Counted from the stretch's first letter, positions 5,854-11,710 are shown. The stretch is DNA of 13,055 bases from Deltaproteobacteria bacterium (GCA_030698575.1 JAUYMQ010000055.1:1-13055); one strand, 5' to 3'. Program-made: numbers and translations. Notes: a model not told the origin generated them from the sequence alone.

Positions 5854-8066
5854 ACGGCAACGGCAAGCTCGACCTGGGAATTCTAAGTCACATCGACCCG
5901 TCCGCTCTCCATTATCAGGAGTGGCTCTCCGTCGGCATGGTCCTCAAAGACCAGGGCTACACGGCGTCCCAGTGGGATGCGTGGAGTCAACGCGACTCGG
6001 GCCGATACAAGGCGGGCGAGTGCTATCGCAAATGGGATGGGTTCCACGGGTCGAGCAACCCGGTCACCGCGGCGACCATCGTCCAACTAGCCAAAGAGCA
6101 GGGGTGGATGCCCCAAAGCGGCGCAGATGCCTATGAACTCGAATGGGATGCGGTCATTGGCTCGAAGGACGAGAAGGTGATCATCGACCGCAACTGGATC
6201 GAGGGCGTCGAGGTCGTCGAGCCGGACGAATGGGACCCCATCGGGCAGTTGGTTACGTACCTGGAGACGCTGTTCGAGGCGGGCGAGAATGTCGGCTACG
6301 TCACAGAAAGCTGGGAAAAAGACGGGAAATATCTGCCGAGCAAGGGGGCCTGGGACCGTACCGCCGGCGAGCTGATTCAAGCGCTTGCCGGGTGCAAAGG
6401 GGACATCGGTGCTGTCATAGGCGACATCAAGCCCGAAGTCGGCGCTTGGATCCGTTTCAACCCGCTTGACGGCAAGGGCGTCAAGAACGAAAACGTCACG
6501 GACTACCGATACGCCCTGGTCGAGTCGGACGACACGGACGTCGATCGGCAACACGCCATCATCAAGGCGCTGGAGTTGCCCGCGGCATGTTTGGTCCATT
6601 CAGGCGGCAAGAGTCTCCATGCCATCGTCAAGATCGAGGCAGCGACCTATGAAGAGTACCGCAAACGTGTTGACTACCTATACAATGTCTGCAGCAAGAA
6701 CGGACTCAAGATCGACTCTCAGAACCGCAACCCTTCGCGCCTCTCGCGGATGCCGGGTGTCATGCGGAACGGTCGCAAACAATTTCTCGTCGGCGTCAAC
6801 ACCGGGAGGGGGTCGTGGGCGGAGTGGTACGAATGGATCGAGGGCGTCAATGACGATCTCCCAGAGCCCGAAGCGCTCGCGTCGGTATGGGATAAGCTAC
6901 CCGATCTTTCGCCACCTCTCATCGCCGGGGTACTCCGCCAAGGTCACAAGATGCTTCTGGCAGGGCCGTCCAAGGCCGGCAAGTCCTATGCCCTAATCGA
7001 ACTGTGCATCGCCATCGCCGAGGGGCGCAAATGGCTGGACTGGATCTGTGCCCAAGGCAAAGCGATGTACGTCAATCTTGAGCTGGACCGGGCCAGCTGC
7101 CTGCATCGGTTCAAAGACGTGTACGGCGCACTGGGGTGGGATCCGGCTAACCTCGCCAACATCGACATTTGGAACCTTCGGGGCAAAGCCGTTCCCATGG
7201 ACCGCCTGGCACCGAAGCTCATTCGCCGGGCCCAGAAGAAGAACTACATCGCCATCGTCATTGACCCCATTTACAAAGTCATCACGGGCGACGAGAACAG
7301 CGCCGACCAGATGGCCAACTTCTGCAACCAATTCGATCGGGTGTGCGCCGAACTCGGGGCGGCTGTGATCTACTGCCACCACCACTCCAAGGGCCAACAG
7401 GGCGGGAAGCGCAGCATGGATCGGGCTTCGGGGTCCGGCGTATTCGCCCGTGACCCCGACACCTTGCTGGACCTGATCGAGCTGGACCTGACCGAAGACA
7501 TTATCAAGCAGCAGCAAAACAACGCTGTATGCAAAGCCGCCATGGCGTTGCTGGAGGAGCACGGCAAGGCGGGCGAGGTGTCACAGGACGACGCCTGCAG
7601 CCAGAGGGCCGTGCTGGAGGCGTGCAAGCGGCTCCTGGACCCCAACACCCTCCAGACGTTCGCAAGGGCCATTGATGGCATCAGGGACGCCGCTGCGTTG
7701 CGGTCGGCGTGGCGCATCGATGGCACCCTGCGGGAGTTCCCGAAGTTCGCGCCGGTAGACGTCTGGTTCGACTATCCCATTCACCGGACGGACGCCGCTG
7801 GCGCTCTCAAAGACGCGGAGGCCGAGGGGGAAGGGCCCGCATGGAAACGGGCAATCAAGAGACGAAAACCCAAAGAGTCGAAGGCCGCGGAGCGCAAACG
7901 AGCGGTCGAAGTGGCCTATGAAGCGTGCGGGATCGAGGGGGAAATCACCGTCGAAGCCATCGCGGAGTACATGGGCGTGACAACCAAGACAGTGAAAAAC
8001 AGGATAAAGGAACACGGCGGATTCGAGATCGACGGCAATGTCGTAGGAAAGAAAAAAACGTCCTGA
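5850..8066 (+). CDS. Fused primase-helicase: PriCT, primase core, RepA-like hexameric helicase, HTH
   Basis: ATG 5850 is preferred because it overlaps the helicase stop and sits about ten bases after GCGGAGGC; GTG 5841 is too close to that site. Of 738 residues, about 11-90 match a PriCT-2 module (YQEWLSVGMVLKD through CYRKWDGFHG). Residues 195-320 match an archaeo-eukaryotic-type primase core: GAWIRFNPLDG (198-208), acidic VESDD (224-228), HSGGKSLHAIVKI (250-262) and NPSRLSRMPGVMR (294-306). Residues about 355-545 are a RecA-fold RepA-like helicase with Walker A GPSKAGKS (372-379), Walker B IVIDPIY (469-475), YCHHHSKG (508-515) and RASGSGVFARDPD (525-537). A Lys/Arg-rich linker (664-684) leads to a helix-turn-helix (697-722, ITVEAIAEYMGVTTKTV). 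It probably binds the origin, unwinds it and makes primers. The repeat-rich region directly downstream may be its target. Confidence 0.9.
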   Translation: MNGNGKLDLGILSHIDPSALHYQEWLSVGMVLKDQGYTASQWDAWSQRDSGRYKAGECYRKWDGFHGSSNPVTAATIVQLAKEQGWMPQSGADAYELEWDAVIGSKDEKVIIDRNWIEGVEVVEPDEWDPIGQLVTYLETLFEAGENVGYVTESWEKDGKYLPSKGAWDRTAGELIQALAGCKGDIGAVIGDIKPEVGAWIRFNPLDGKGVKNENVTDYRYALVESDDTDVDRQHAIIKALELPAACLVHSGGKSLHAIVKIEAATYEEYRKRVDYLYNVCSKNGLKIDSQNRNPSRLSRMPGVMRNGRKQFLVGVNTGRGSWAEWYEWIEGVNDDLPEPEALASVWDKLPDLSPPLIAGVLRQGHKMLLAGPSKAGKSYALIELCIAIAEGRKWLDWICAQGKAMYVNLELDRASCLHRFKDVYGALGWDPANLANIDIWNLRGKAVPMDRLAPKLIRRAQKKNYIAIVIDPIYKVITGDENSADQMANFCNQFDRVCAELGAAVIYCHHHSKGQQGGKRSMDRASGSGVFARDPDTLLDLIELDLTEDIIKQQQNNAVCKAAMALLEEHGKAGEVSQDDACSQRAVLEACKRLLDPNTLQTFARAIDGIRDAAALRSAWRIDGTLREFPKFAPVDVWFDYPIHRTDAAGALKDAEAEGEGPAWKRAIKRRKPKESKAAERKRAVEVAYEACGIEGEITVEAIAEYMGVTTKTVKNRIKEHGGFEIDGNVVGKKKTS

Positions 8067-8077
8067 CGTTGTTTTCC
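8046..8077 (+). repeat. Degenerate inverted repeat over the primase stop codon
   Basis: AACGTC (8057-8062) and GACGTT (8065-8070) are perfect inverted arms around CT, inside wider purine/pyrimidine arms beginning GGAAAGAAAA and ending TTTTCC. The outline (GGAA, A-run, ACG, then CGTT, T-run, TTCC) resembles the three perfect repeats downstream, with a different centre. It overlaps the TGA at 8064-8066. The T-run after the stem means it could also act as a weak transcription terminator for the primase transcript. Confidence 0.5.
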
Positions 8078-8105
8078 TCGCACCTTGACAACTAAATACC
8101 CTGGC

Positions 8106-8134
8106 GGAAGAAAACATGATTTGCGTTTTCTTCC
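8106..8134. repeat. Inverted repeat copy 1 (10-bp arms, 9-base loop)
   Basis: GGAAGAAAAC (8106-8115) and GTTTTCTTCC (8125-8134) are perfect inverted arms around ATGATTTGC. The arms are polypurine on one side and polypyrimidine on the other. The central nine bases differ from copy 3 at only one position. Confidence 0.85.
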
Positions 8135-8148
8135 CTCGGGGAAATGAG

Positions 8149-8183
8149 GGAAGAAGAAAACACGATCTGCGTTTTCTTCTTCC
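8149..8183. repeat. Inverted repeat copy 2 (13-bp arms, 9-base loop)
   Basis: GGAAGAAGAAAAC (8149-8161) and GTTTTCTTCTTCC (8171-8183) are perfect inverted arms around ACGATCTGC. Relative to copies 1 and 3 an AAG triplet is added in the left arm and the matching CTT in the right arm, so pairing is kept. It starts 14 bases after copy 1; TTCCCTC (8131-8137) and GAGGGAA (8146-8152) also form a hairpin that bridges the two copies. Confidence 0.85.
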
Positions 8184-8217
8184 AGGGAAACGAGAGAAAA
8201 ACACGTTACTTTCCCTG
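8183..8217. repeat. Inverted repeat CAGGGAAA/TTTCCCTG
   Basis: CAGGGAAA (8183-8190) and TTTCCCTG (8210-8217) are perfect 8-base inverted arms. The 19-base interior contains GAGAAAAACACG, which resembles the left half of the main repeat motif, so this may be a decayed copy. Confidence 0.55.
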
Positions 8218-8272
8218 CCTGCCCCGGGCCCCGGATGGAATTATATGGAACGGAATTGGAAGCAAAAAACGA

Positions 8273-8303
8273 GGGAAGAAAACACGATTTGCGTTTTCTT
8301 CCC
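8273..8303. repeat. Inverted repeat copy 3 (11-bp arms, 9-base loop)
   Basis: GGGAAGAAAAC (8273-8283) and GTTTTCTTCCC (8293-8303) are perfect inverted arms around ACGATTTGC. It lies 89 bases after copy 2 and is followed by TGGAAGCAAA, which also occurs at 8257-8266 just upstream, so the copy is flanked by short direct repeats. Confidence 0.85.
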
Positions 8304-8408
8304 AGGTGGAAGCAAACGTGCCACGCTGGGGTTTTGGCGTTTTCATCTCGCCGGCCCCGAATTGGAAATTCGCCGAAACAGGCTCTGCAAAGGGGTTTGG
8401 AGGTACAT

Positions 8409-8424
8409 TGTGACGATGATCACA
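8409..8424. promoter_or_regulatory. CRP/FNR-type palindrome TGTGA-N6-TCACA
   Basis: TGTGACGATGATCACA has both half-sites of the classical CRP consensus with the correct six-base spacing. No CRP-family gene is in the window and the host is unknown, so binding is unproven. The palindrome could equally be an operator for a phage regulator. Confidence 0.35.
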
Positions 8425-8483
8425 GGGAAGAAAAAAACACCTCTTAAAAGAGAACCCTTCGGTTTCCCTCGCTTCGCTCACCC

Positions 8484-8546
8484 GTCACGGGGGAAAGAAA
8501 GCCGCCCGCTCTTGCGGGGCGGCGTCTTCCTTCCCCCAACCGTGAC
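8484..8546. repeat. Long imperfect hairpin (63 bases)
   Basis: GTCACGG (8484-8490) pairs with CCGTGAC (8540-8546). Inside, GGGGGAA (8489-8495) faces TTCCCCC (8531-8537), GAAA faces a CTTC-type segment with small bulges, and GCCGCCCGC (8501-8509) pairs with GCGGGGCGGC (8514-8523) with one bulge around a TCTT loop. No T-run follows, so a standard intrinsic terminator is unlikely. It is followed by the most AT-rich bases of the region. Confidence 0.6.
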
Positions 8547-8609
8547 TAAGAAAATATTTCCAAACCAAAACCAGATGTAAAAATGTGGCATCAGGAGGAC
8601 GGAAGAAAA

Positions 8610-8879
8610 ATGGACGGAGAGAGATTGAACGCCAATGGCAACAAAGCGTTTCTTGGTACGCATCGGAACCTCCAATGCGTTAGACAAATGCCCGAACTCC
8701 GGCACAAGGTTGGCGACGCGTTCGACATCAACAAAAGCGAAGTAGTGAAATGGCTGATCGAGCAACCAGAAGTCAGACAGTACATTTTCGACTTGGTCCG
8801 GGGCGGCGACAAGAGACGCGAACAGCTCATCGCCCACGATCCCGAGCGCGGCACATGGAAGGGCGTCGGCTCGACATGA
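8610..8879 (+). CDS. Small hypothetical, helical phage protein (89 aa)
   Basis: ATG 8610 is chosen because AGGAGG (8593-8598) lies the right distance upstream. An earlier in-frame ATG at 8583 has no ribosome site before it. The product starts MDGERLNANG and has a mixed central part (VGDAFDINKSEVVKWLIEQPEVRQYIFDLVRGG, in two consecutive helices), which looks like a small DNA- or protein-binding helical module. No family is recognised with certainty. The stop overlaps the RusA start (ATGA), so it is coupled to resolvase synthesis. It is the first gene after the candidate origin. Confidence 0.65.
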   Translation: MDGERLNANGNKAFLGTHRNLQCVRQMPELRHKVGDAFDINKSEVVKWLIEQPEVRQYIFDLVRGGDKRREQLIAHDPERGTWKGVGST

Positions 8880-9277
8880 GGCTGGAGTTCTTCGTCACCA
8901 TGCGCCCGCCCACGACAACACACCAGACCCAAGCCGTGCGAGTGGCAAACGGCAAGCCAATGTTTTACGAACCGGCAGAACTCAAAGCGGCCCGCGCCAA
9001 GCTCATTGCACATCTGGGCAAGCACACACCACCCGCGCCGTACACCGGCGCCGTGCGACTCGTCGTCAAGTGGTGTTTCCCGCTCACCGGCAAGCACAAG
9101 AACGGCGAGTACAAGACCACCCGTCCTGACGTTACCAACCTGCAGAAACTGCTCGAAGACGTTATGGCGGATCTGGGATTCTGGAGAGACGATGCCCTAA
9201 TAGCCAGTGCCATCACGGAAAAGTTCTGGGCCAAGGTCCCCGGCATCTACATCGCTATCCAGGAGCTGGAACTGTGA
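8876..9277 (+). CDS. RusA-like Holliday junction resolvase (133 aa)
   Basis: ATG 8876 overlaps the preceding stop. The fold-defining pieces are present: an N-terminal strand MRLEFFVTMRPPTTTH, a second strand VRLVVKWCFP (60-69), then KTTRPDVTNLQKLLEDVM (80-97), GFWRDDALIAS (101-111) and a closing strand GIYIAIQEL. RusA cuts Holliday junctions as a homodimer using a cluster of Asp residues. D85, N88 and D105/D106 are here, but the second Asp expected in the DxDN motif is Thr (T87). This may reduce activity or be a tolerated variant. The length fits the family (about 120-140 residues). It would resolve branched DNA made by the recombination cassette before packaging. Confidence 0.85.
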   Translation: MRLEFFVTMRPPTTTHQTQAVRVANGKPMFYEPAELKAARAKLIAHLGKHTPPAPYTGAVRLVVKWCFPLTGKHKNGEYKTTRPDVTNLQKLLEDVMADLGFWRDDALIASAITEKFWAKVPGIYIAIQELEL

Positions 9278-9292
9278 GGGGGGAGAGCGATC

Positions 9293-9838
9293 ATGCGCAA
9301 CAAACACCCCGGCCCTTGCTACCGTTGTGGCGAGAATGTCGGCGCTGGCGAGGGACACTTCGAGCGACACAAAGGCGGTTGGCGACTACAACATGCTACC
9401 TGTGCAATCAAGTACCGAGGGACTGACAAAAACATGCCGGAGCGACCTGCCGTGAACCGCGCCGCATTGCAAACCGAACGGGTTGGCGATTCAAAGATCG
9501 TTCCTGATCCTCGACCAGAGTTAAAATACGACTCTGCCGAATGGACCCGGCTCCTCGCAAGGGTCGAGGCCTTCGACCCCATGTGTGCCGGCGTGTTGCA
9601 CGGGTTCCGGTGTGGCGGGCTCAGGCTCCATCGGGGCGGGAAAGGGTACACCCTGCGACCCGAGTTCGATCCGGCGACGTCGATCTGGGCCGATGAATCG
9701 GCGTACAAGGCAGACCGGGACGCATGGCTGGTGCCGCATACCGAGGTAATCATCACGGCGTTGAGGTGGCTCGGGAGTCCGGTCGAGGCCGCCGAGCACG
9801 CAGTTGCGACCGGAAACGTCACTGTGATTGTCGAGTAG
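9293..9838 (+). CDS. Hypothetical zinc-finger protein (181 aa)
   Basis: ATG 9293 follows GGGGGGAGAG at the usual distance. The N-terminus has CYRC (9-12), then histidines and a Cys (HFERHKGGWRLQHATC, ending near residue 37), a C2HC-type finger often seen at the start of small phage proteins. A linker rich in charged residues follows. The rest (about 75-181) has SAEWTRLLARVEAFDP, a Cys-containing HGFRCGGLRLHRGG and a helical end (VIITALRWLGSPVEAAEHAV). I do not recognise this part. DNA binding is inferred from the finger only. Confidence 0.7.
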   Translation: MRNKHPGPCYRCGENVGAGEGHFERHKGGWRLQHATCAIKYRGTDKNMPERPAVNRAALQTERVGDSKIVPDPRPELKYDSAEWTRLLARVEAFDPMCAGVLHGFRCGGLRLHRGGKGYTLRPEFDPATSIWADESAYKADRDAWLVPHTEVIITALRWLGSPVEAAEHAVATGNVTVIVE

Positions 9839-9851
9839 GGGAGGCGCGACG

Positions 9852-10364
9852 TTGGAGACAGATGCTGCAAAGGCCAGACAGACGATGGACAATGCTCTCT
9901 CCGAACACGCAGACGCCATCGCCAAGGCGGGAGTACCAACGGAGGCCGAGATGCGGGAAGCCGATGTTCCGTGGCCCGAAACCGAGGAGGAGCTGCTCTC
10001 CTACATCCACGGCCTAGTGGATCGCCCGCACGACTACGGAACGTGTGCCTATGCCATGAGCATGGCAGCGACGGCGGCCTTTCGGTACGTCGCCAACCAT
10101 CTGGGCACAAGTGGATTCCAGGCTAGCTGCGCCGACATGGATATTCTGCGGCGCACGAGGAGCTTCAAGTGGGGCAGACTTGTCGACTTCGAGAAGCTGC
10201 TCTACCCGCAGTATCTCAACAACGAGCATTTTCCGTCTCCGGGAGCGCTCATCTATGAGCACAGGGAAGAGCTCTCGAAGCGCGCGAAGGCGCTTCTGGA
10301 ACAGTCAGATGGCATGGTTCATCCAGAGGTGTTGGCGCACTGGAGACTGTTGGCGGAAGCCTGA
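9852..10364 (+). CDS. Conserved phage protein of unknown function (170 aa)
   Basis: The best start is TTG 9852, seven bases after GGGGAGG (9838-9844); an in-frame GTG at 9828 overlaps the previous gene and has no ribosome site. Residues 50-103 (SYIHGLVDRPHDYGTCAYAMSMAATAAF then LGTSGFQASCADMDILRRTR, read as consecutive segments) and LLYPQY (116-121) match a pattern I recall from many prophages, always as an uncharacterised protein. The C-terminal third is helical. There are no catalytic motifs, membrane segments or signal peptide. The gene closes the block between candidate origin and tRNA region. Confidence 0.75.
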   Translation: METDAAKARQTMDNALSEHADAIAKAGVPTEAEMREADVPWPETEEELLSYIHGLVDRPHDYGTCAYAMSMAATAAFRYVANHLGTSGFQASCADMDILRRTRSFKWGRLVDFEKLLYPQYLNNEHFPSPGALIYEHREELSKRAKALLEQSDGMVHPEVLAHWRLLAEA

Positions 10365-10371
10365 TTCCTTC

Positions 10372-10621
10372 CCGCCCCCACGCACCGGGGCGGACACCAC
10401 GACCGGGAGGGATGCGATGGGAGCAGCATCGACAGGTGCATGGACGCACGGCGGCCCCATGCGGGCCGCGAGCCAGCCGGGGGCTATATCCCGGCACGTG
10501 CTCCGACGAGACATCCGGTGCAACTCCGGTACGGAGCGCCGGTGCCACGCAGTTGGCATGGAGGGACTAGCTGCTACATGAGCCTCCCATCTGCGGCCTG
10601 CCGGGAGCCGATCCCGGCACC
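10372..10621 (+). ncRNA. Candidate structured RNA region upstream of tRNA-Asp
   Basis: About 250 bases hold a close series of hairpins: CCGCCCC/GGGGCGG (10372-10393), CGATG/CATCG (10415-10431), GTGC/GCAC (10436-10449), GCGGCCC/GGGCCGC (10451-10469), GCCGGG/CCCGGC (10476-10495), GCTCCG/CGGAGC (10500-10537), TGCCA/TGGCA (10543-10558), CGCAG/CTGCG with an inner ATGGAGG/CCTCCCAT (10548-10595) and TGCCGGGA/TCCCGGCA (10599-10619). GGAGCA (10420-10425) can close with TGCTCC (10499-10504) around three hairpins, giving a tRNA-like four-way outline. GC-rich DNA folds readily, so this is a candidate only. A 54-codon frame at 10417-10581 is the rival reading. Confidence 0.3.
10417..10581 (+). CDS. Doubtful small ORF (54 aa)
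   Basis: ATG 10417 follows GGGAGG (10405-10410) by six bases, a good ribosome site, and the frame ends at TGA 10579-10581. The product (MGAASTGAWTHGG, later VLRRDIRCNSGTERRC) shows no recognised motif. It covers the hairpin-dense region, and the other two forward frames are also partly open here, as is common in GC-rich DNA. I list it because of the ribosome site, but the structured-RNA reading is at least as likely. Confidence 0.22.
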   Translation: MGAASTGAWTHGGPMRAASQPGAISRHVLRRDIRCNSGTERRCHAVGMEGLAAT

Positions 10622-10622
10622 T

Positions 10623-10698
10623 GGCCCCGTGGCTCAGTGGTGAGAGCGCCTGCCTGTCGAGCAGGATGCCGCGGTTTCGATTACCGCCAGGGTCGCCA
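10623..10698 (+). tRNA. tRNA-Asp (anticodon GTC)
   Basis: A full cloverleaf of 76 bases can be drawn: acceptor GGCCCCG (10623-10629) with CAGGGTC (10688-10694), D arm GCTC/GAGC (10632-10647), anticodon arm CCTGC/GCAGG with loop CTGTCGA (anticodon GTC at 10656-10658), five-base variable loop, T arm GCGGT/ACCGC with loop TTCGATT, discriminator G and encoded CCA (10696-10698). The discriminator G and GTC anticodon fit aspartate identity. The acceptor stem has one C-A mismatch (C at 10628 against A at 10689) and one G-U pair, so charging may be imperfect or the mismatch may be corrected or tolerated. Phages often carry tRNAs to adjust codon supply. Confidence 0.93.
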
Positions 10699-10721
10699 GG
10701 AATTGCGAAGGAGGGCTCGGG

Positions 10722-11129
10722 ATGCCTGTGGCGCGGGTTTGTGAGACGTGCGAAAAGCGGTTTTTCGTGAGGCCGTCAAAGGTCGCGGATGGAAGGGGGA
10801 AATTCTGCTCCCGCACATGCCAGGGCAAGGCTCATGCACACATCCTGATAGTCGGGGCAACAGGCAGCGGCAATCCCGCTTGGAAAGGCGGGGTGACACA
10901 AGACAATTACAGGTACACGAAGCGCTATAGGGAGCGGCATCCCGAAGCCAGACAAGCCCAGATAGCAGTGAGCGTGGCGCGGAGGTCTGGCCGATTGATA
11001 CCTGGTCCTTGCGCGGATTGTGGTTCTGCGGATAACATCCACGCTCACCACGAGGACTACAGCAAGCCGCTGGACGTCGTGTGGTTGTGCGCAAGCTGCC
11101 ACCGCGTGCGTCACGGAGCGACTTGCTGA
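10722..11129 (+). CDS. HNH endonuclease with N-terminal zinc finger (135 aa)
   Basis: ATG 10722 follows AAGGAGGG (10707-10714) closely. Residues 7-33 form a Cys4 finger (C7, C10, C29, C33). A NPAWKGG segment (51-57), common in phage HNH proteins, precedes the nuclease core at 97-131: CADC (97-100), HAHHEDY (107-113), WLCASCHRVRH (121-131). The two CxxC pairs bind structural zinc and the histidines form the metal-dependent active site, so it should nick or cut DNA. It begins 23 bases after the tRNA, is free-standing, uses more AGG/ATA codons than its neighbours and may be a homing-type insertion. A packaging-related HNH is less likely because no terminase is nearby. Confidence 0.85.
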   Translation: MPVARVCETCEKRFFVRPSKVADGRGKFCSRTCQGKAHAHILIVGATGSGNPAWKGGVTQDNYRYTKRYRERHPEARQAQIAVSVARRSGRLIPGPCADCGSADNIHAHHEDYSKPLDVVWLCASCHRVRHGATC

Positions 11130-11170
11130 GGCTGCCACCAGCAAGAGCAAGCGAGAGGATGAGGACGAGA

Positions 11171-11428
11171 ATGGCAGAGCAAGCGACCACGACCTACGAC
11201 GCGCTTTCGGCGATTGAGGCGCAACGGGAGTACGTGAAGCGGACGGGTTCGCCGAATTTCGCGCCGGCGGACGGTCGCTGTTACGACTGCCGCAGGAGCA
11301 TCTACCGACGCATCGAGCACGCGGGGGGATGGGAAGGCAAGCCGTATGCGACCGGGCACACGGTGGAGGAGGCCGCCACGGAGCTGATAACCGGATGCCC
11401 GCACTGTAACTACAGCTTTTGCGAGTGA
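11171..11428 (+). CDS. Small zinc-ribbon protein (85 aa)
   Basis: ATG 11171 is preferred over ATG 11159 because GAGG about six bases upstream fits it better. The product starts MAEQATTTYDAL. It contains CYDC (42-45) and CPHC (76-79), a two-knuckle zinc ribbon, with a central GGWEGKPYATGHTVEEAATELI segment and ends in FCE. It resembles small phage zinc-ribbon proteins of unknown role. The TGA is immediately followed by the palindrome GGGCGCGCCC (11429-11438). Confidence 0.65.
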   Translation: MAEQATTTYDALSAIEAQREYVKRTGSPNFAPADGRCYDCRRSIYRRIEHAGGWEGKPYATGHTVEEAATELITGCPHCNYSFCE

Positions 11429-11474
11429 GGGCGCGCCCAAGCACCGGCAAGACGAGGCGAGAGGAGCGAGGCAG

Positions 11475-11705
11475 ATGCTTCACGCTCGGGAGGACTACAA
11501 CCGCATCCAGGACCCGGAAGGCAAGATCCCAGAAGGAGAGCCGGTTTTTCTCTTGCGGGCTCAAGACCAGGTCGCGGCAGAGGTTGTGCGCTTCTGGGCG
11601 CGACTCCATGAACTGCAGGGCGGAGACCCGGGGATGGTGCTCGTGGCACGGGAGCAGGCGGATCGCATGGACGCATGGCCATGGAAAAAGCGTGCAGACA
11701 TGTGA
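11475..11705 (+). CDS. Conserved small phage protein of unknown function (76 aa)
   Basis: ATG 11475 lies a few bases after a purine-rich ribosome site (GAGGAGCGAGG). The pattern LHAREDYNRIQDPEGKIP followed by EPVFLLRAQDQVAAEVVRFW and a final AREQADRMDAWP is one I recall from many phages and prophages as an uncharacterised conserved protein. The product is short, soluble and mostly helical in its second half. No catalytic motif is visible. It sits before a hairpin-rich non-coding stretch. Confidence 0.75.
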   Translation: MLHAREDYNRIQDPEGKIPEGEPVFLLRAQDQVAAEVVRFWARLHELQGGDPGMVLVAREQADRMDAWPWKKRADM

Positions 11706-11710
11706 CCCCA

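Larger units (their letters stand above)
8067..8609. other. Non-coding repeat region, candidate replication origin or control region
   Basis: These 543 bases contain no convincing gene. They lie directly after the primase-helicase gene and hold, in order, three perfect inverted repeats of one motif, an 8-bp inverted repeat, a TGTGA-N6-TCACA palindrome, a 63-base imperfect hairpin and an AT-rich stretch (about 8545-8585). Repeated protein-binding sites plus an AT-rich segment next to an initiator-like gene is the usual design of iteron-type phage and plasmid origins. The origin role is inference. A control region or a transcribed RNA built from hairpins is also possible. Confidence 0.45.

Noticed and set aside
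8085-8113. Promoter with TTGACA at 8085-8090
   Set aside because: The -35 box is perfect, but no TATAAT-like box lies at 16-18 bases; the nearest, TAAATA, is far too close.
8106-8303. CRISPR array
   Set aside because: Only three repeats occur, with unequal intervals of 14 and 89 bases, arms of different lengths and no cas genes. The pattern is that of inverted-repeat binding sites.
8116-8580. A 154-codon + strand frame across the repeat region
   Set aside because: Its protein is just the repeats translated (ICVFFPRG, ICVFFPGG), no ribosome site precedes the ATG, and the start lies in the centre of the first inverted repeat. It is open mainly because of sequence composition.
10599-10619. T-arm of a second tRNA (CCGGG/CCCGG hairpin)
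   Set aside because: The loop lacks the TTC of a T-loop and no anticodon arm with T33 can be drawn upstream, so it is not a canonical tRNA.
11429-11438. Palindrome GGGCGCGCCC after a stop codon as a terminator
   Set aside because: It has no loop and no T-run, and a 10-base GC palindrome is not surprising in such GC-rich DNA.
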